Below, piece by piece: positions 1 to 16,310 of a stretch of 64,000 nt of DNA. A program made the translations under genes and the position numbers. This DNA comes from Atrina japonica. Lineage: Eukaryota > Mollusca > Bivalvia > Pterioida > Pinnidae. Location: the NCBI GenBank assembly GCA_030159075.1, contig BROG01000127.1, positions 323,001-387,000 on the forward strand. Direction: 5' to 3'. The notes below the pieces were generated by a model. It was not told where the DNA came from and made no database searches. It worked only from the letters and a program-made list of their open reading frames with translations. Every line of letters begins with the position of its first letter. The first letter of the stretch is position 1.

Positions 1-481
1 GGACTTTAAACAATGTCAGACTAATATAAACACAAAGAAATCAAAGATTACAAGATCACTTCACAGCAAAATTTTTACATACCCCAAATAACTTGATATC
101 AACCAAGATTCTTGATAATAGCATTTAAAAAAAAAGGTACAAAACAGGGTGAAGAATAAGATCCATGTTTAGTTTTATAGGCCCTGTGATATCTTAAAAA
201 TTAAAGTAGAATAAATTGAAATATAAATTGTTATCATGGGTTAGTCAAGGCTTGATATCATTGCATCATGCCAAAATTTCCCCATCAAAACATCATCTTT
301 TTGGAAAAATATACATTAAGTTTCAAAATGTGTTTGAGCACTCTTCATTTTAATAATAAAGTCATTTGATTCTGACACAGGGCCATTTTTCACCCTTTGT
401 GGTCCTACTCCTTTTGCATAAAATGCAATACCAGGACAGCATCTGAAGCATGTGGTGTGCTTAGAATGATAAGAGATATAT

Positions 482-542
<61 letters not shown>

Positions 543-747
543 CAAGTTCTGTGAATGTATGGGCAGTAGAAGCAGGTAAACCTGACCTCAACCAAATTTC
601 TTAAACAAACACACATGCCAGAATAGCATAAGCTCTCCTCAACTTCAGTGACATGTAAAAATCTAAAAAGATATGTCAATATCTAGCTGCAGTATAAAAT
701 CAAAATATTTTGAATTACAACTTCCTGTATATCGAAGCTTAACTTAC
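1..747. other. NTPCR downstream side: last intron or 3' flank, no exon resolved
   Basis: Contains the (TA)n tract at about 477-543. Minus-strand reading was checked for the expected C-terminal VTxxNR segment. Nothing with correct phase and splice site was found, so the terminal coding exon is probably outside the window. Confidence 0.6.
477..543. repeat. (TA)n microsatellite
   Basis: An almost pure TA run with TACA interruptions at both ends. It generates spurious YIYIYI open frames on both strands. Confidence 0.97.
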
Positions 748-942
748 AGTAAATAATGCTACATCTTTCCTTTTTCTGACGTCCTCCAAAAATGGTATTG
801 GTCGACCTTTAGCTATGGGTATGGTGGCTATAACTGTAGAGTCAGCATTATTAAGCACTTGTTTGACCATGCTAACGAAGCTCTGACTGAAAATCTCCAT
901 CTTTCCAATCTCGTCGATAACAAATACATTGGATTTCCCTGT
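748..942 (-). CDS. NTPCR: NTPCR coding exon 4 (Walker B)
   Basis: 195 bp, phase 0 at both ends, between the acceptor TAACGTTTCAG and the donor ACT|GTAAGT. Encodes TGKSNVFVIDEIGKME, then IFSQSFVSMVKQVLNNADST and VIATIPIAKGRPIPFLEDVR to DVALFT. The protein should continue with a VTxxNR-like segment, which was not found in 1-747. Confidence 0.93.
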
Positions 943-3900
943 CTGAAACGTTACACAAAATTATCAATAATTGTTTACCGATACTTTATAGTTTCAGTTG
1001 TGACCCGACTTTTAAACATTGAAAATTTGATGCCATTTTGGGGGATAGTTTAGCAAAACTTTAAAATTGTCCTATCTGGTACTTATTTAGAATTATTATA
1101 AATAATATGAATATAATGAAAATTATTTTTAAGAAGGATGGACACACACAAATCCAGACACAAGGTATCCTACATACTCCTCTACCCCACCCCACCCATC
1201 ATCAGAAGGTACAGGTATAAAAATGAAAAAAGTGGTATTCAATATCTCTATAAATTCTATATAAAATTCAAACATACCACAAATTTAAATATTATTCAAT
1301 CTCAAATTTTTGTTTCTCAAGGGGAAAGCTCATACCAACAGCCAGATTATCATTTAACAAGGCTACATGTGTATAATTACACTGTAACTGATACTAGCAC
1401 TACTGGTACCTGTGTCTTGGGTCCAAGTCTAAGTGTTGGTAGTGCCACATTTTCAAAAGACGTCAATGTAACGGAGTACTTCCCGACTGTGTATTGTCTC
1501 CCTTGCGGTAAATCACTGTAATATGAAATATCTTGAACTTATCTTTACAAGCAGATGTTGATATACTGTATACCTGGAAAGTTTTGCCCCCAATTATTTT
1601 CGCCCTTTTACGACAAAAAATATATTCACCCAATCTAAAATCCGTGCTACGATACTATATTCTCATGATGACGTGTATAGTCCTGCTTCAATTATATAGC
1701 TTGAAAAAATCACCTTCATTTTAAATTCGCCTTCTAATCTAAGGGCGAAAATTAAATGATAGCAGAAATATCCAGGTATACAGTAGTAGACTAGAGGGCC
1801 TATATCAGCACTGATGTAGTTTTGCTTCTATCTTTACGAGCAGATGTTGACATATTATACTAGAGGGCCTATATCAGCACTGATGTAGTTTTGCTTCTAT
1901 CTTTACGAGCAGATGTTGACATATTATACTAGAGGGCCTATATCAGCACTGATGTAGTTTTGCTTCTATCTTTACGAGCAGATGTTGACATATTACACTA
2001 GAGGCCTTTATCAGCACTGATGTAGTCTTGCTTCTATCTTTACGAGCAGATGTTGACATATTATACTAGAGGGCCTTTATCAGCACTGATGTAGTTTTGC
2101 TTCTATCTTTACGAGCAGATGTTGACATATTATACTAGAGGGCCTATATCAGCACTGATGTACTTTTGCTTCTATCTTTATGAGCAGATGTTGACATATT
2201 ATACTAGAGGGCCTTTATCAGCACTGATGTAGTTTTGCTTCTATCTTTACGAGCAGATGTTGACATATTATACTAGAGGGCCTTTATCAGCACTGATGTA
2301 GTTTTGCTTCTATCTTTACGAGCAGATGTTGACATATTATACTAGAGGGCCTTTATCAGCACTGATGTAGTTTTGCTTCTATCTTTACGAGCAGATGTTG
2401 ACATATTATACTAGAGGGCCTTTATCAGCACTGATGTAGTTTTGCTTCTATCTTTACGAGCAGATGTTGACATATTATACTAGAGGGCCTTTATCAGCAC
2501 TGATGTAGTTTTGCTTCTATCTTTACGAGCAGATGTTGACATATTATACTAGAGGGCCTTTATCAGCACTGATGTAGTTTTGCTTCTATCTTTACGAGCA
2601 GATGTTGACATATTATACTAGAGGGCCTTTATCAGCACTGATGTAGTTTTGCTTCTGTCTTTATCAGACATATTATACTAGAGGGCCTATATCAGCACTG
2701 ATGTAGTTTTGCTTCTATCTTTACTAGCAGATGTTGACATATTATACTAGAGGGCCTTTATCAGCACTGATGTAGTTTTGCTTCTATCTTTACGAGCAGA
2801 TGTTGACATATTACACTAGAGGGCCTTTATCAGCACTGATGTAGTTTTGCTTCTATCTTTACGAGCAGATGTTGACATATTATACTAGAGGGCCTTTATC
2901 AGCACTGATGTAGTTTTGCTTCTATCTTTACGAGCAGATGTTGACATATTAAACTAGAGGGCCTTTATCAGCACTGATGTAGTTTTGCTTCTATCTTTAC
3001 GAGCAGATGTTGACATATTAAACTAGAGGGCCTTTATCAGCACTGATGTAGTTTTGCTTCTATCTTTACGAGCAGATGTTGACATATAACACTAGAGGGC
3101 TTTATCAGCACTGATGTAGTTTTGCTTCTATCTTTACGAGCAGATGTTGACATATTACACTAGAGGGCCTTTATCAGCACTGATGTAGTTTTGCTTCTAT
3201 CTTTACGAGCAGATGTTGACCTAGAGGGCCTTTATCAGCACTGATGTAGTTTTGCTTCTATCTTTACGAGCAGATGTTGACATATTACACTAGAGGGCCT
3301 ATATCAGCACTGATGTAGTTTTTGCTTCTATCTTTACGAGCAGATGTTGACATATTATATACTAGAGGGCCTTTATCAGCACTGATGTAGTTTTGCTTCT
3401 ATCTTTACGAGCAGATGTTGACATATTATACTAGAGGGCCTTTATCAGCACTGATGTAGTTTTGCTTCTATCTTTACGAGCAGATGTTGACATATAATAC
3501 TAGAGGGCCTTTATCACATGATGTAGTTTTGCTTCTATCTTTACGAGCAGATGTTGAGAGGGCCTTTATCAGCACTGATGTAGTTTTGTTTCTATCTTTA
3601 CGAGCAGATGTTGACATATTATACTAGAGGGCCTAGATCAGCACTGATGTAGTCTTGCTTCTATCTTTATGAGCAGATGTTGACATATTATACTAGAGGG
3701 CCTTTATCAGCACTGATGTAGTCTTGCTTCTGTCTTTATGGGCAGATGTTGACATATTACACTAGAGGGCCTTTATCAGCACTGATGTAGTTTTGCTTCT
3801 ATCATTACGAGCAGATGTTGATATATTATACTAGAGGGCCTAGATCAGCACTGATGTAGTCTTGCTTCTATCATTACGAGCAGATGTTGACATATTACAC

Positions 3901-6900
3901 TAGAGGGCCTAGATCAGCACTGATATAGTCTTGCTTCTATCATTACGAGCAGATGTTGATATATTATACTAGAGGGCCTATATCAGCACTGATGTAGTCT
4001 TGCTTCTATCATTACGAGCAGATGTTGATATATTATACTAGTGGGCCTACATCAGCACTGATGTAGTCTTGCTTCTATCATTACGAGCAGATGTTGATAT
4101 ATTACATTGTACAGTAGAGGGCCTTTATCAGCAATGATGTAGTCTTGCTTCTATCATTACTAGCAGATGTTGATATATTATACTAGTGGGCCTACATCAG
4201 CACTGATGTAGTCTTGCTTCTATCATTACAAGCAGATGTTGACATATTACATTGTACAGTAGAGGGCCTATATCAGCACTGATGTAGTCTTGCTTCTATC
4301 ATTACGAGCAGATGTTCAGCACTGTGTAGTCTTACTTCTATCTTTACAAGCAGATGATGATATATTACACTAGAGAATGTATATCAGCACTGATGTAGTC
4401 TTGCTTCTGTCTTTATGGGCAGATGTTGACATATTACACTAGAGGGCCTTTATCAGCACTGATGTAGTTTTGTTTCTATCATTACGAGCAGATGTTGATA
4501 TATTATACTAGAGGGCCTAGATCAGCACTGATATAGTCTTGCTTCTATCATTACGAGCAGATGTTGACATATTACACTAGAGGGCCTTTATCAGCACTGA
4601 TATAGTTTTGCTTCTATCATTACGAGCAGATGTTGATATATATCAGAGGGCCTAGATCAGCACTGGTATAGTCTTGCTTCTATCATTACGAGCAGATGTT
4701 GTATATTATATACTAGAGGGCCTAGCACTGATGTAGTCTTGCTTCTATCATTACGAGCAGATGTTGATATATTATACTAGTGGGCCTACATCAGCACTGA
4801 TGTAGTCTTGCTTCTATCATTACGAGCAGATGTTGATATATTACATTGTACAGTAGAGGGCCTTTATCAGCACTGATGTAGTCTTGCTTCTATCATTACT
4901 AGCAGATGTTGATATATTATACTAGCACATCAGCACTGATGTAGTCTTGCTTCTATCATTACGAGCAGATGTTGATATATTACATTGTACAGTAGAGGGC
5001 CTATATCAGCACTGATGTAGTCTTGCTTCTATCATTACGAGCAGATGTTCAGCACTGTGTAGTCTTGCTTCTATCTTTACAAGCAGATGATGATATATTA
5101 CACTAGAGAACATATATCAGCACTGATGTAGTCTTGCTTCTGTCTTTATGGGCAGATGTTGATATATTACACTAAAGGGCCTTTATCAGCACTGATGTAG
5201 TCTTGCTTCAATCTTTATGAGCAGATGTTCAGCACCGTGTAGTCTTGCTTTTATCTTTACAAGCAGATGTTGACATATTACAATAAAGGGTCTAGATCAG
5301 CACTGATGTAGTCTTGCTTCTATCTTTATAAGCAGATGCTGACATATTACACCAGAGGGTCTATATCAGCATTGTTAAATGTAGTCATGCTCCTATCTTT
5401 ACAAGCAGATGTTGATATATTAAGTGGCCTATATCAGCACTTTTAAATGTAATCTTGCTGTTTTCTTTGTACTCATATTTTGTGACATTATAAGGCTTAA
5501 AATAGCATTTTCAATGTAATCTTGTTCTGTAGGCCTAGCATTAGCTGGTTCACAGATTTACATGTCATGTTTACACTTCAACACATAATTTTTTGTACTT
5601 TGCCTGTACTGTTGCAAGTGGTCCACGATTTCCATCAAGTGTCACAACATCAAATCCTGTCCTCTGGCCACGCTGTCGCACTTCTTCGGTATAAAATCCC
5701 CTGGCTTTAACTCCATGCTTATTCAAAGATTCAACAATTTTCTTTATCAGTGTTGTCTTACCCACACCTAAAAACAATAGTAAAATGATACCAAATAGCA
5801 GAAAATAACTTTTAGCCTGGTTTCTGGAGTATTCTGTGCATGGCATACAGCAAGTCCATATTTGCGAAGAAAACGTACCTGTAAATACAGTGGAACCTTG
5901 CCTAAAGACCACCTCACTTAGGAGACCACTCACAATTAAGACCATAAATTTCCAGCCTCTTCATTAATATTGAATCAATACAGAACTTCACTTAAGAGAC
6001 CACCTCAATAATCAGACTACAGTACTTTGAGTCAGTCAGTTAGGTGGTCTTAATAGTGAAGTTCCATTGTATGCCAAATTTTTTATGGTTTATGTTGGTA
6101 CGTTAGATGGATCTTGGTGATGTATGAACAAGAAACAAACAGTAAAACTTGCTTTAACGACACCTGTGTATAAAGACCACCTGGTCATAAAGACCTTTTT
6201 TGCTGTTTCCAATTGTACCATTTGTGTACAAATCAACCTCTATATAAAGACCACCTCCCTATAAAGACTGGTTTTGTTGTGTCCCTAAGGGGTCTTAATA
6301 TACAAGTTTCACTGTATTGACATTTTATAGTTCAGACTGTTGGATGACCTTTTTTTCAGTTGCTGTAAAATAGGTAATAAGGCACATGTAAAATGAAAGA
6401 TGAGAAAAAACTTTTTCACGATAGCTGTGGTCCTGTAACTTTGGATGATTCAAAGAAAATGACACCAAGAGATGTGATGACGTTACCATACTTGCAGTGA
6501 GGTTACATCATGTCATTCAAAGATACAGAACCGCAGCTATCCTGAAAAGGTTGACTAATGCACAAGAGGAAAATTGGTCATAGCAACTGTGAAACAAGTA
6601 GCATGACACATAGTGACATAGATGATGTAAAATTTGAGAAATATTTAAGGGCTATTGAACTGTGGGGTGAAATGTGTGATATTCATTTTTATTAGACGGG
6701 GTGAGGCAATTAATTAATGTGAAAGATGAGTTCACAGTTAATATTGTGTAGGAGGAGGTAAATTGGCCATATTTATTAATTGATATTAAATGGGTAAGAT
6801 AAGTTGTTAATAGACAAAAATGAGGTCAAATAAATGTGTCACTGATGTGAAAGACAGTTATGTATAAGATGTGTTATGTAACAGGAGGTAAACAATTTGC

Positions 6901-9169
6901 ATTTATTTTTCTACAAGGATAATTACAAGTTGCTTCTCATGACAGAAGTCATGAATTGCTGTAGAATCACCAGGTGATATGAGTTTAATGGTACTACAGG
7001 TTATCCATTGAGAATTATACGAGTTTATGTGACGGAAGGGTACATGGTGTTGTTGAAGTTGGTTTGTACAAGAAGAGGAACCAGATAGTAATGCCTGCAT
7101 TGGCTTGTATCCCTATACTTACATTTTTTTCTTTAAGTGTTCTTCATGGTACCCCCACCTAAACATTCTTAAAATACTGATAAAAAGGTTCTGAATGCTA
7201 TATGTAGGAAAAATATTTTTTCTTACCAATTAAAAACGATATAAAGGTAATAAAATAAATTATATAAATCCAAATTATTTTTAAAAAATGGATGGAGTGC
7301 CATTAAGAAATATTTACCCTTTCTTTTCGGTTACAAATGGTTTTATCATTTAGGTGTACTGTAGTCTGTACATACTGTATAGATGATAGGTCATGTAAAT
7401 AAGGTGTTAGGGCGCTGATAACAACTATGATAAAAATAATTTTAAGAATATGAATAATATACTCATATAGGCTACAACACCCCATCCTTTAGTGACATAT
7501 GATACAGTATTTTGTTTACTTTTTGTGTGAACAGTTTAACAAATATTATATTGTGGGTAGTTATATTGTGTGTAGTTTAGTTATACTGTTCACACAGTTA
7601 AACTATATTGTGTGTAGTTTAGCTATATTGTTTGCAGTTTGTTTAGACTATGTACAGTTTAAATACACTATGTGTAATTTATAAATATTTATATAATGCA
7701 ATTGAACTATATTGTGCAGTTTAACTATACCGAGCACATAATTAAACTATACTGTGCACACAATTAAACTATATTATGCACACAGTTTAACTTCATTGTG
7801 CACACAGTTTAGTTATATCTGAAGAGATCAGAAGAGGATCTGTTTTGTGCTTAATTTGAAGATTTTTAAAGATGTTCCTAGTTGTGACCCTTTTGGAGTC
7901 TCTATTTGTCTTTAAGCCCCTTTTCCTTTGCAAAAATGATGTGGCTTCATATTGGGATAATTCCTGCAAAAGTTTATTTAAATTGAACACAATATAGTTA
8001 AACTATGCACACAATATAGTTAAACTGTGCACAGAATATAGTTAAATTATGTGTACTATATAGCTGTGTGCACACAATGTAATTAAACTGTATGCACAAT
8101 ATAACTAAATTGTGTGCACAATATAGCTATGTGCACAATATACATGTAGGTAGACCTAGATTATGCACACAATATGGTTAAACTGTGTGCACAATATTAC
8201 TAAACTGTGCACATAACATAAATGTCAAACTGTGCACACATTGTATCTAAACTGTGTGCACAATATAATAATTGTTAAACTATGCACACAATATAAATAG
8301 TGGAACCTGTCTTGAGAGACCACTCTGATAAAAGACCACCTGTCTTTTGAGACCACATTCTAAAATCACTTAAGTAATCCTTTGCATAAAACCTCTTTTG
8401 AGAGACCACCTGTCTCGAGAGACCACAGTTTAGTGGCAGATGAGCATCAAGACAGGTTCTACTGTACAATGTATTAACTAAACTGTTCACACAATTTGTC
8501 AATAAAGTAAAAATATACTGCAATGTATGACACTAATGAACTTTCAATGTTTTGTGACATTGTTTTTTTAACATTTGAATCATGGTTTTTAATTTTTATT
8601 TTTTGGGCTTTGCTACTTATTTTACTTAGTTATTTTAAAAGTGTCAGGTGAAAAATGACCAATCTCATGTCCACAGGCTGCTGACATTATGTATTAAAAT
8701 AATATTTCACTAATACACATGTTCATGTTAAATAAGGCTATCTGATAAGAACATGTGTAGCATATAAGTGAAATATTATTTTAATACATAATGTCAGTGG
8801 TCTGTGCTCACGTCATATTGGTTGTCGCAATATGTTTCCATTTTATTATTTCTTATCTTTGTTGAATGTAACAGTTGTTTATTTAAGGGTTACCTGAAAC
8901 TGGTCCTGATTTTTCATCAGTTGCATCCAGACTTTTTATTTTTACATAGTATTGCTTTTAATGCTAATCCTGGATGGTGAACTCCTAGTCCTGCCTTTTT
9001 ATTTCAACTTTAATCCTAGCCCCTCCCCCTGTAAAAATCATATGCCTGATATGGTCATCCCCTTAAGGGGCGCTGTAATACTTGCGTATGAAAGACAGAT
9101 TTTATTTTACTTTGTACCTGGAGGTCCTGTCAGAAGAATATGCCTTGTCGACACGCATGCTGACGCCAT
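748..9169 (-). CDS. NTPCR: NTPCR: nucleoside-triphosphatase, THEP1/NTPCR family (4 exons, 3' end missing)
   Basis: Joined exons 9118-9169, 5599-5767, 1410-1515 and 748-942 give 174 in-frame codons. The family is P-loop NTPases that slowly hydrolyse NTPs to NDPs; the cellular role is poorly defined. Visible motifs: Walker A GPPGVGKT (residues 15-22, split by intron 1), FYTEEVR (42-48), GFDVVTL (55-61), RGPLA (65-69), VGKYSVTLTSFEN in the third exon, and Walker B VFVIDEIGKME (115-125) followed by IPIAKGRP. Segment lengths between motifs equal those of human NTPCR as I remember it, which fixed the exon 2/3 junction. The family is about 190 residues long, so roughly 20 C-terminal residues are missing; their exon probably lies below position 1. 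The start is the first in-frame ATG before the P-loop (context GATATGGCG). The gene is head-to-head with LRRC57. Intron 2 is filled by a 69-bp satellite. Confidence 0.93.
943..1409 (-). other. NTPCR intron 3
   Basis: Intron with GT at 1409-1408 and AG at 944-943. AT-rich; no further feature recognised. Confidence 0.85.
1410..1515 (-). CDS. NTPCR: NTPCR coding exon 3
   Basis: 106 bp (1 + 35 codons). Encodes DLPQGRQYTVGKYSVTLTSF, then ENVALPTLRLGPKTQ. The acceptor ATATTACAG lies at 1516-1524 and the donor CAG|GTACCAG ends at 1410. VGKYSV-LTSFE--ALP-LR is a conserved signature of the family. A + strand open frame across this interval is an antisense shadow. Confidence 0.92.
1530..5445. repeat. 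69-bp satellite array in NTPCR intron 2
   Basis: About 52 tandem copies of a 69-bp unit typified by TAGAGGGCCTTTATCAGCAC, TGATGTAGTTTTGCTTCTAT and CTTTACGAGCAGATGTTGAC. Copies at 1861-3600 are nearly identical. From 3600 on they diverge, with CATTACGAG, CATTGTACAG and GTGGGCCTAC variants, and show higher-order duplication about 735 bp apart. The last copies (5230-5445) are degenerate. The first copy (about 1530-1562) is split from the rest by a MITE. Confidence 0.97.
1562..1787. mobile_element. MITE inserted in the first monomer of the 69-bp satellite
   Basis: Ends are inverted repeats: TACTGTATACCTGGA at the left and TCCAGGTATACAGTA at the right, with further imperfect pairing inward (TTTTCGCCC versus GGGCGAAAA). 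It interrupts a satellite monomer: GCAGATGTTGATA lies on the left and GACTAGAGGGCC resumes on the right. TA at both borders fits a Tc1/mariner-type insertion. It has no coding capacity. Confidence 0.8.
5599..5767 (-). CDS. NTPCR: NTPCR coding exon 2 (P-loop)
   Basis: The acceptor TTGTTTTTAG is followed by GT that completes the Gly codon, then VGKTTLIKKIVESLNKHG and on to RGPLATVQA (169 bp, starts phase 1, ends phase 2). Two donors are possible: GTACAG after 5610 and GTACAA after 5599. The second is chosen because only it keeps frame with the TGATTTACC start of the next exon and matches family length. Confidence 0.93.
5886..6072. mobile_element. CAGTGGAACC-family MITE, copy 1
   Basis: Begins ACAGTGGAACCTTGCCTAAA and ends GTGAAGTTCCATTGTAT, an imperfect terminal inverted repeat. 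The interior carries AGACCACCT motifs typical of the family. Lies in NTPCR intron 1; no open frame. Confidence 0.75.
6139..6316. mobile_element. CAGTAAAACTT-family MITE, copy 2
   Basis: ACAGTAAAACTTGCTTTAAC at the left and ATACAAGTTTCACTGTA at the right form inverted ends. The interior has repeated ATAAAGACCACCT. It is a diverged subfamily of the element at 5886-6072. Confidence 0.75.
6405..6556. mobile_element. Foldback/MITE element
   Basis: The left arm ACGATAGCTGTGGTCCTGTA pairs with the right arm TACAGAACCGCAGCTATCC, and pairing continues inward (GATGATTCAAAG with CATTCAAAGATAC, imperfect). Non-coding; in NTPCR intron 1. Confidence 0.7.
7540..8290. repeat. Degenerate tandem array, AACTATATTGTGTGCA type, with an inverted organisation
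   Basis: The left half (7540-7815) carries units such as AGTTTAACTATATTGTG; the right half (7985-8290) carries the complementary ACACAATATAGTTAAACTGT. The central 170 bp (about 7815-7985) is a copy of the interspersed family with the TTTTGGAGTC and GCCCCTTTTC blocks. The right half ends at a MITE at 8298. Confidence 0.75.
8298..8466. mobile_element. CAGTGGAACC-family MITE, copy 3
   Basis: Left end AGTGGAACCTGTCTTGAGAG; right end TCAAGACAGGTTCTACTGTA is its inverse. The interior contains repeated GAGAGACCACCTGTCT. Confidence 0.85.
8655..8826. mobile_element. Large palindromic foldback/MITE
   Basis: Arms 8681-8724 and 8750-8797 are nearly perfect inverse copies (CTGACATTATGTATTAAAAT against ATTTTAATACATAATGTCAG, continuing with ATATTTCACT/AGTGAAATAT). 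Outer pairing is weaker: GACCAATCTCATG against CACGTCATATTGGTT. Short spacer; no coding potential. Confidence 0.85.
9118..9169 (-). CDS. NTPCR: NTPCR coding exon 1
   Basis: Encodes MASACVSTRHILLTGPP plus the first base of the P-loop glycine (52 bp, ends phase 1). The donor after position 9118 reads CAG|GTACAAAG on the minus strand. The ATG at 9169-9167 is the first in-frame start, and HILLTGPPG matches the N-terminus of the family. Confidence 0.92.
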
Positions 9170-9273
9170 ATCAAAATGAAAGTAATTTCAACGCACTGCG
9201 CATGGAAAGTGAAAATAACTACATTCCGGAATTTAATTTATTCAAACAGGTGTTCACTCGTTAATTTGTCAAG
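9170..9273. promoter_or_regulatory. Probable bidirectional NTPCR/LRRC57 promoter and 5' UTRs
   Basis: The NTPCR start codon (9169, minus) and a likely LRRC57 non-coding first exon (donor AAG|GTAAAT at 9273/9274, plus) face each other within about 100 bp. Sequence here is less AT-rich than its surroundings (ACGCACTGCGCATGG). The NTPCR start sits in ATGGCG, a sequence resembling the core of YY1-type initiator sites. No TATA box is evident. Transcription starts are inferred, not seen. Confidence 0.45.
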
Positions 9274-9580
9274 GTAAATATTCATTTATTTGTCATATTA
9301 AGTAGTGAATGGATTTAATAGATAAACAAGTTAAATAGTGCGCGTCCCTGCCTGTTTCTCTAATCTGACTCTGTGGTAGTGCCCCCCCCCTTATTGAATC
9401 CGATATGACTCTGATTATTGTAAACGCTCTAGTCTATGTTAAAAACATGCTTTAAATTGTTACAATTTTCATCATTCATTTCAAACATTAATATGGTTCA
9501 TTTTATGCCCCTTCTCCCACTAAGTACAATCCAATAATGTAATTAGAGTCTAGATTTACTGCAGTTCCATAATTTTGCAG
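9274..9580 (+). other. LRRC57: Putative 5' UTR intron of LRRC57
   Basis: A donor CAAG|GTAAATATT at 9274 and an acceptor ATAATTTTGCAG ending at 9580, eight bases before the ATG, bound a 307-bp interval. If used, a non-coding exon lies upstream of 9274. Predicted only from splice motifs. Confidence 0.5.
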
Positions 9581-9588
9581 ACACAGTG

Positions 9589-15972
<6,384 letters not shown>

Positions 15973-16304
15973 TTTTATATCATGAAGAAAACATCATATT
16001 CTCTCAAAGTGTACCTTGTACTGTATGATACAGGTATAAAATCAGCATGGGATGTGACAGATGAATAACAGCTTCTGATGTAATGACACAGTTTTCATGG
16101 TGATGCTAATTATAAATAATGTGTACCACCCGGTTGTTTATCAAATATTTATATTCGTTCTGTTTATAAGTGACCAATCAACATTAATTCTTCTTCGTGT
16201 CTTATGTGATTCATTGTCAGAATTATGAAGTTTTTATATATGATCCCGTATTTCATTCTGTTGACGTCAAATGAAGGTGTCAGCCAATGAAAGAATTATA
16301 AAGT

Positions 16305-16310
16305 AATAAA
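16305..16310 (+). terminator. LRRC57: Candidate LRRC57 polyadenylation signal
   Basis: AATAAA 333 bases after the stop codon, the first canonical hexamer downstream, implying a 3' UTR of about 350 nt. Motif only. Confidence 0.45.

Larger units (their letters stand above)
5768..9117 (-). other. NTPCR intron 1
   Basis: 3.35-kb intron (donor GTACAAAG at 9117, acceptor TTTTTAG at 5768). Contents: MITEs at 5886-6072, 6139-6316, 6405-6556, 8298-8466 and 8655-8826, and the degenerate AT/GT array at 7540-8290. No conserved coding signal was seen. Confidence 0.85.

Noticed and set aside
316..679. Long frames on both strands rich in YIYIYI
   Set aside because: They are produced by the (TA)n tract. 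The minus frame segment VSESND at about 326-385 faintly recalls the expected NTPCR C-terminus but has no phase-0 acceptor before it and lacks the Arg of the motif.
1138..1521. 127-residue + strand open frame
   Set aside because: It overlaps NTPCR exon 3 in antisense and shows no protein-like features of its own.
1530..5445. CRISPR-like or coding repeat array
   Set aside because: Contiguous 69-bp monomers without unique spacers, AT-rich eukaryotic intron context and no open frame: a satellite.
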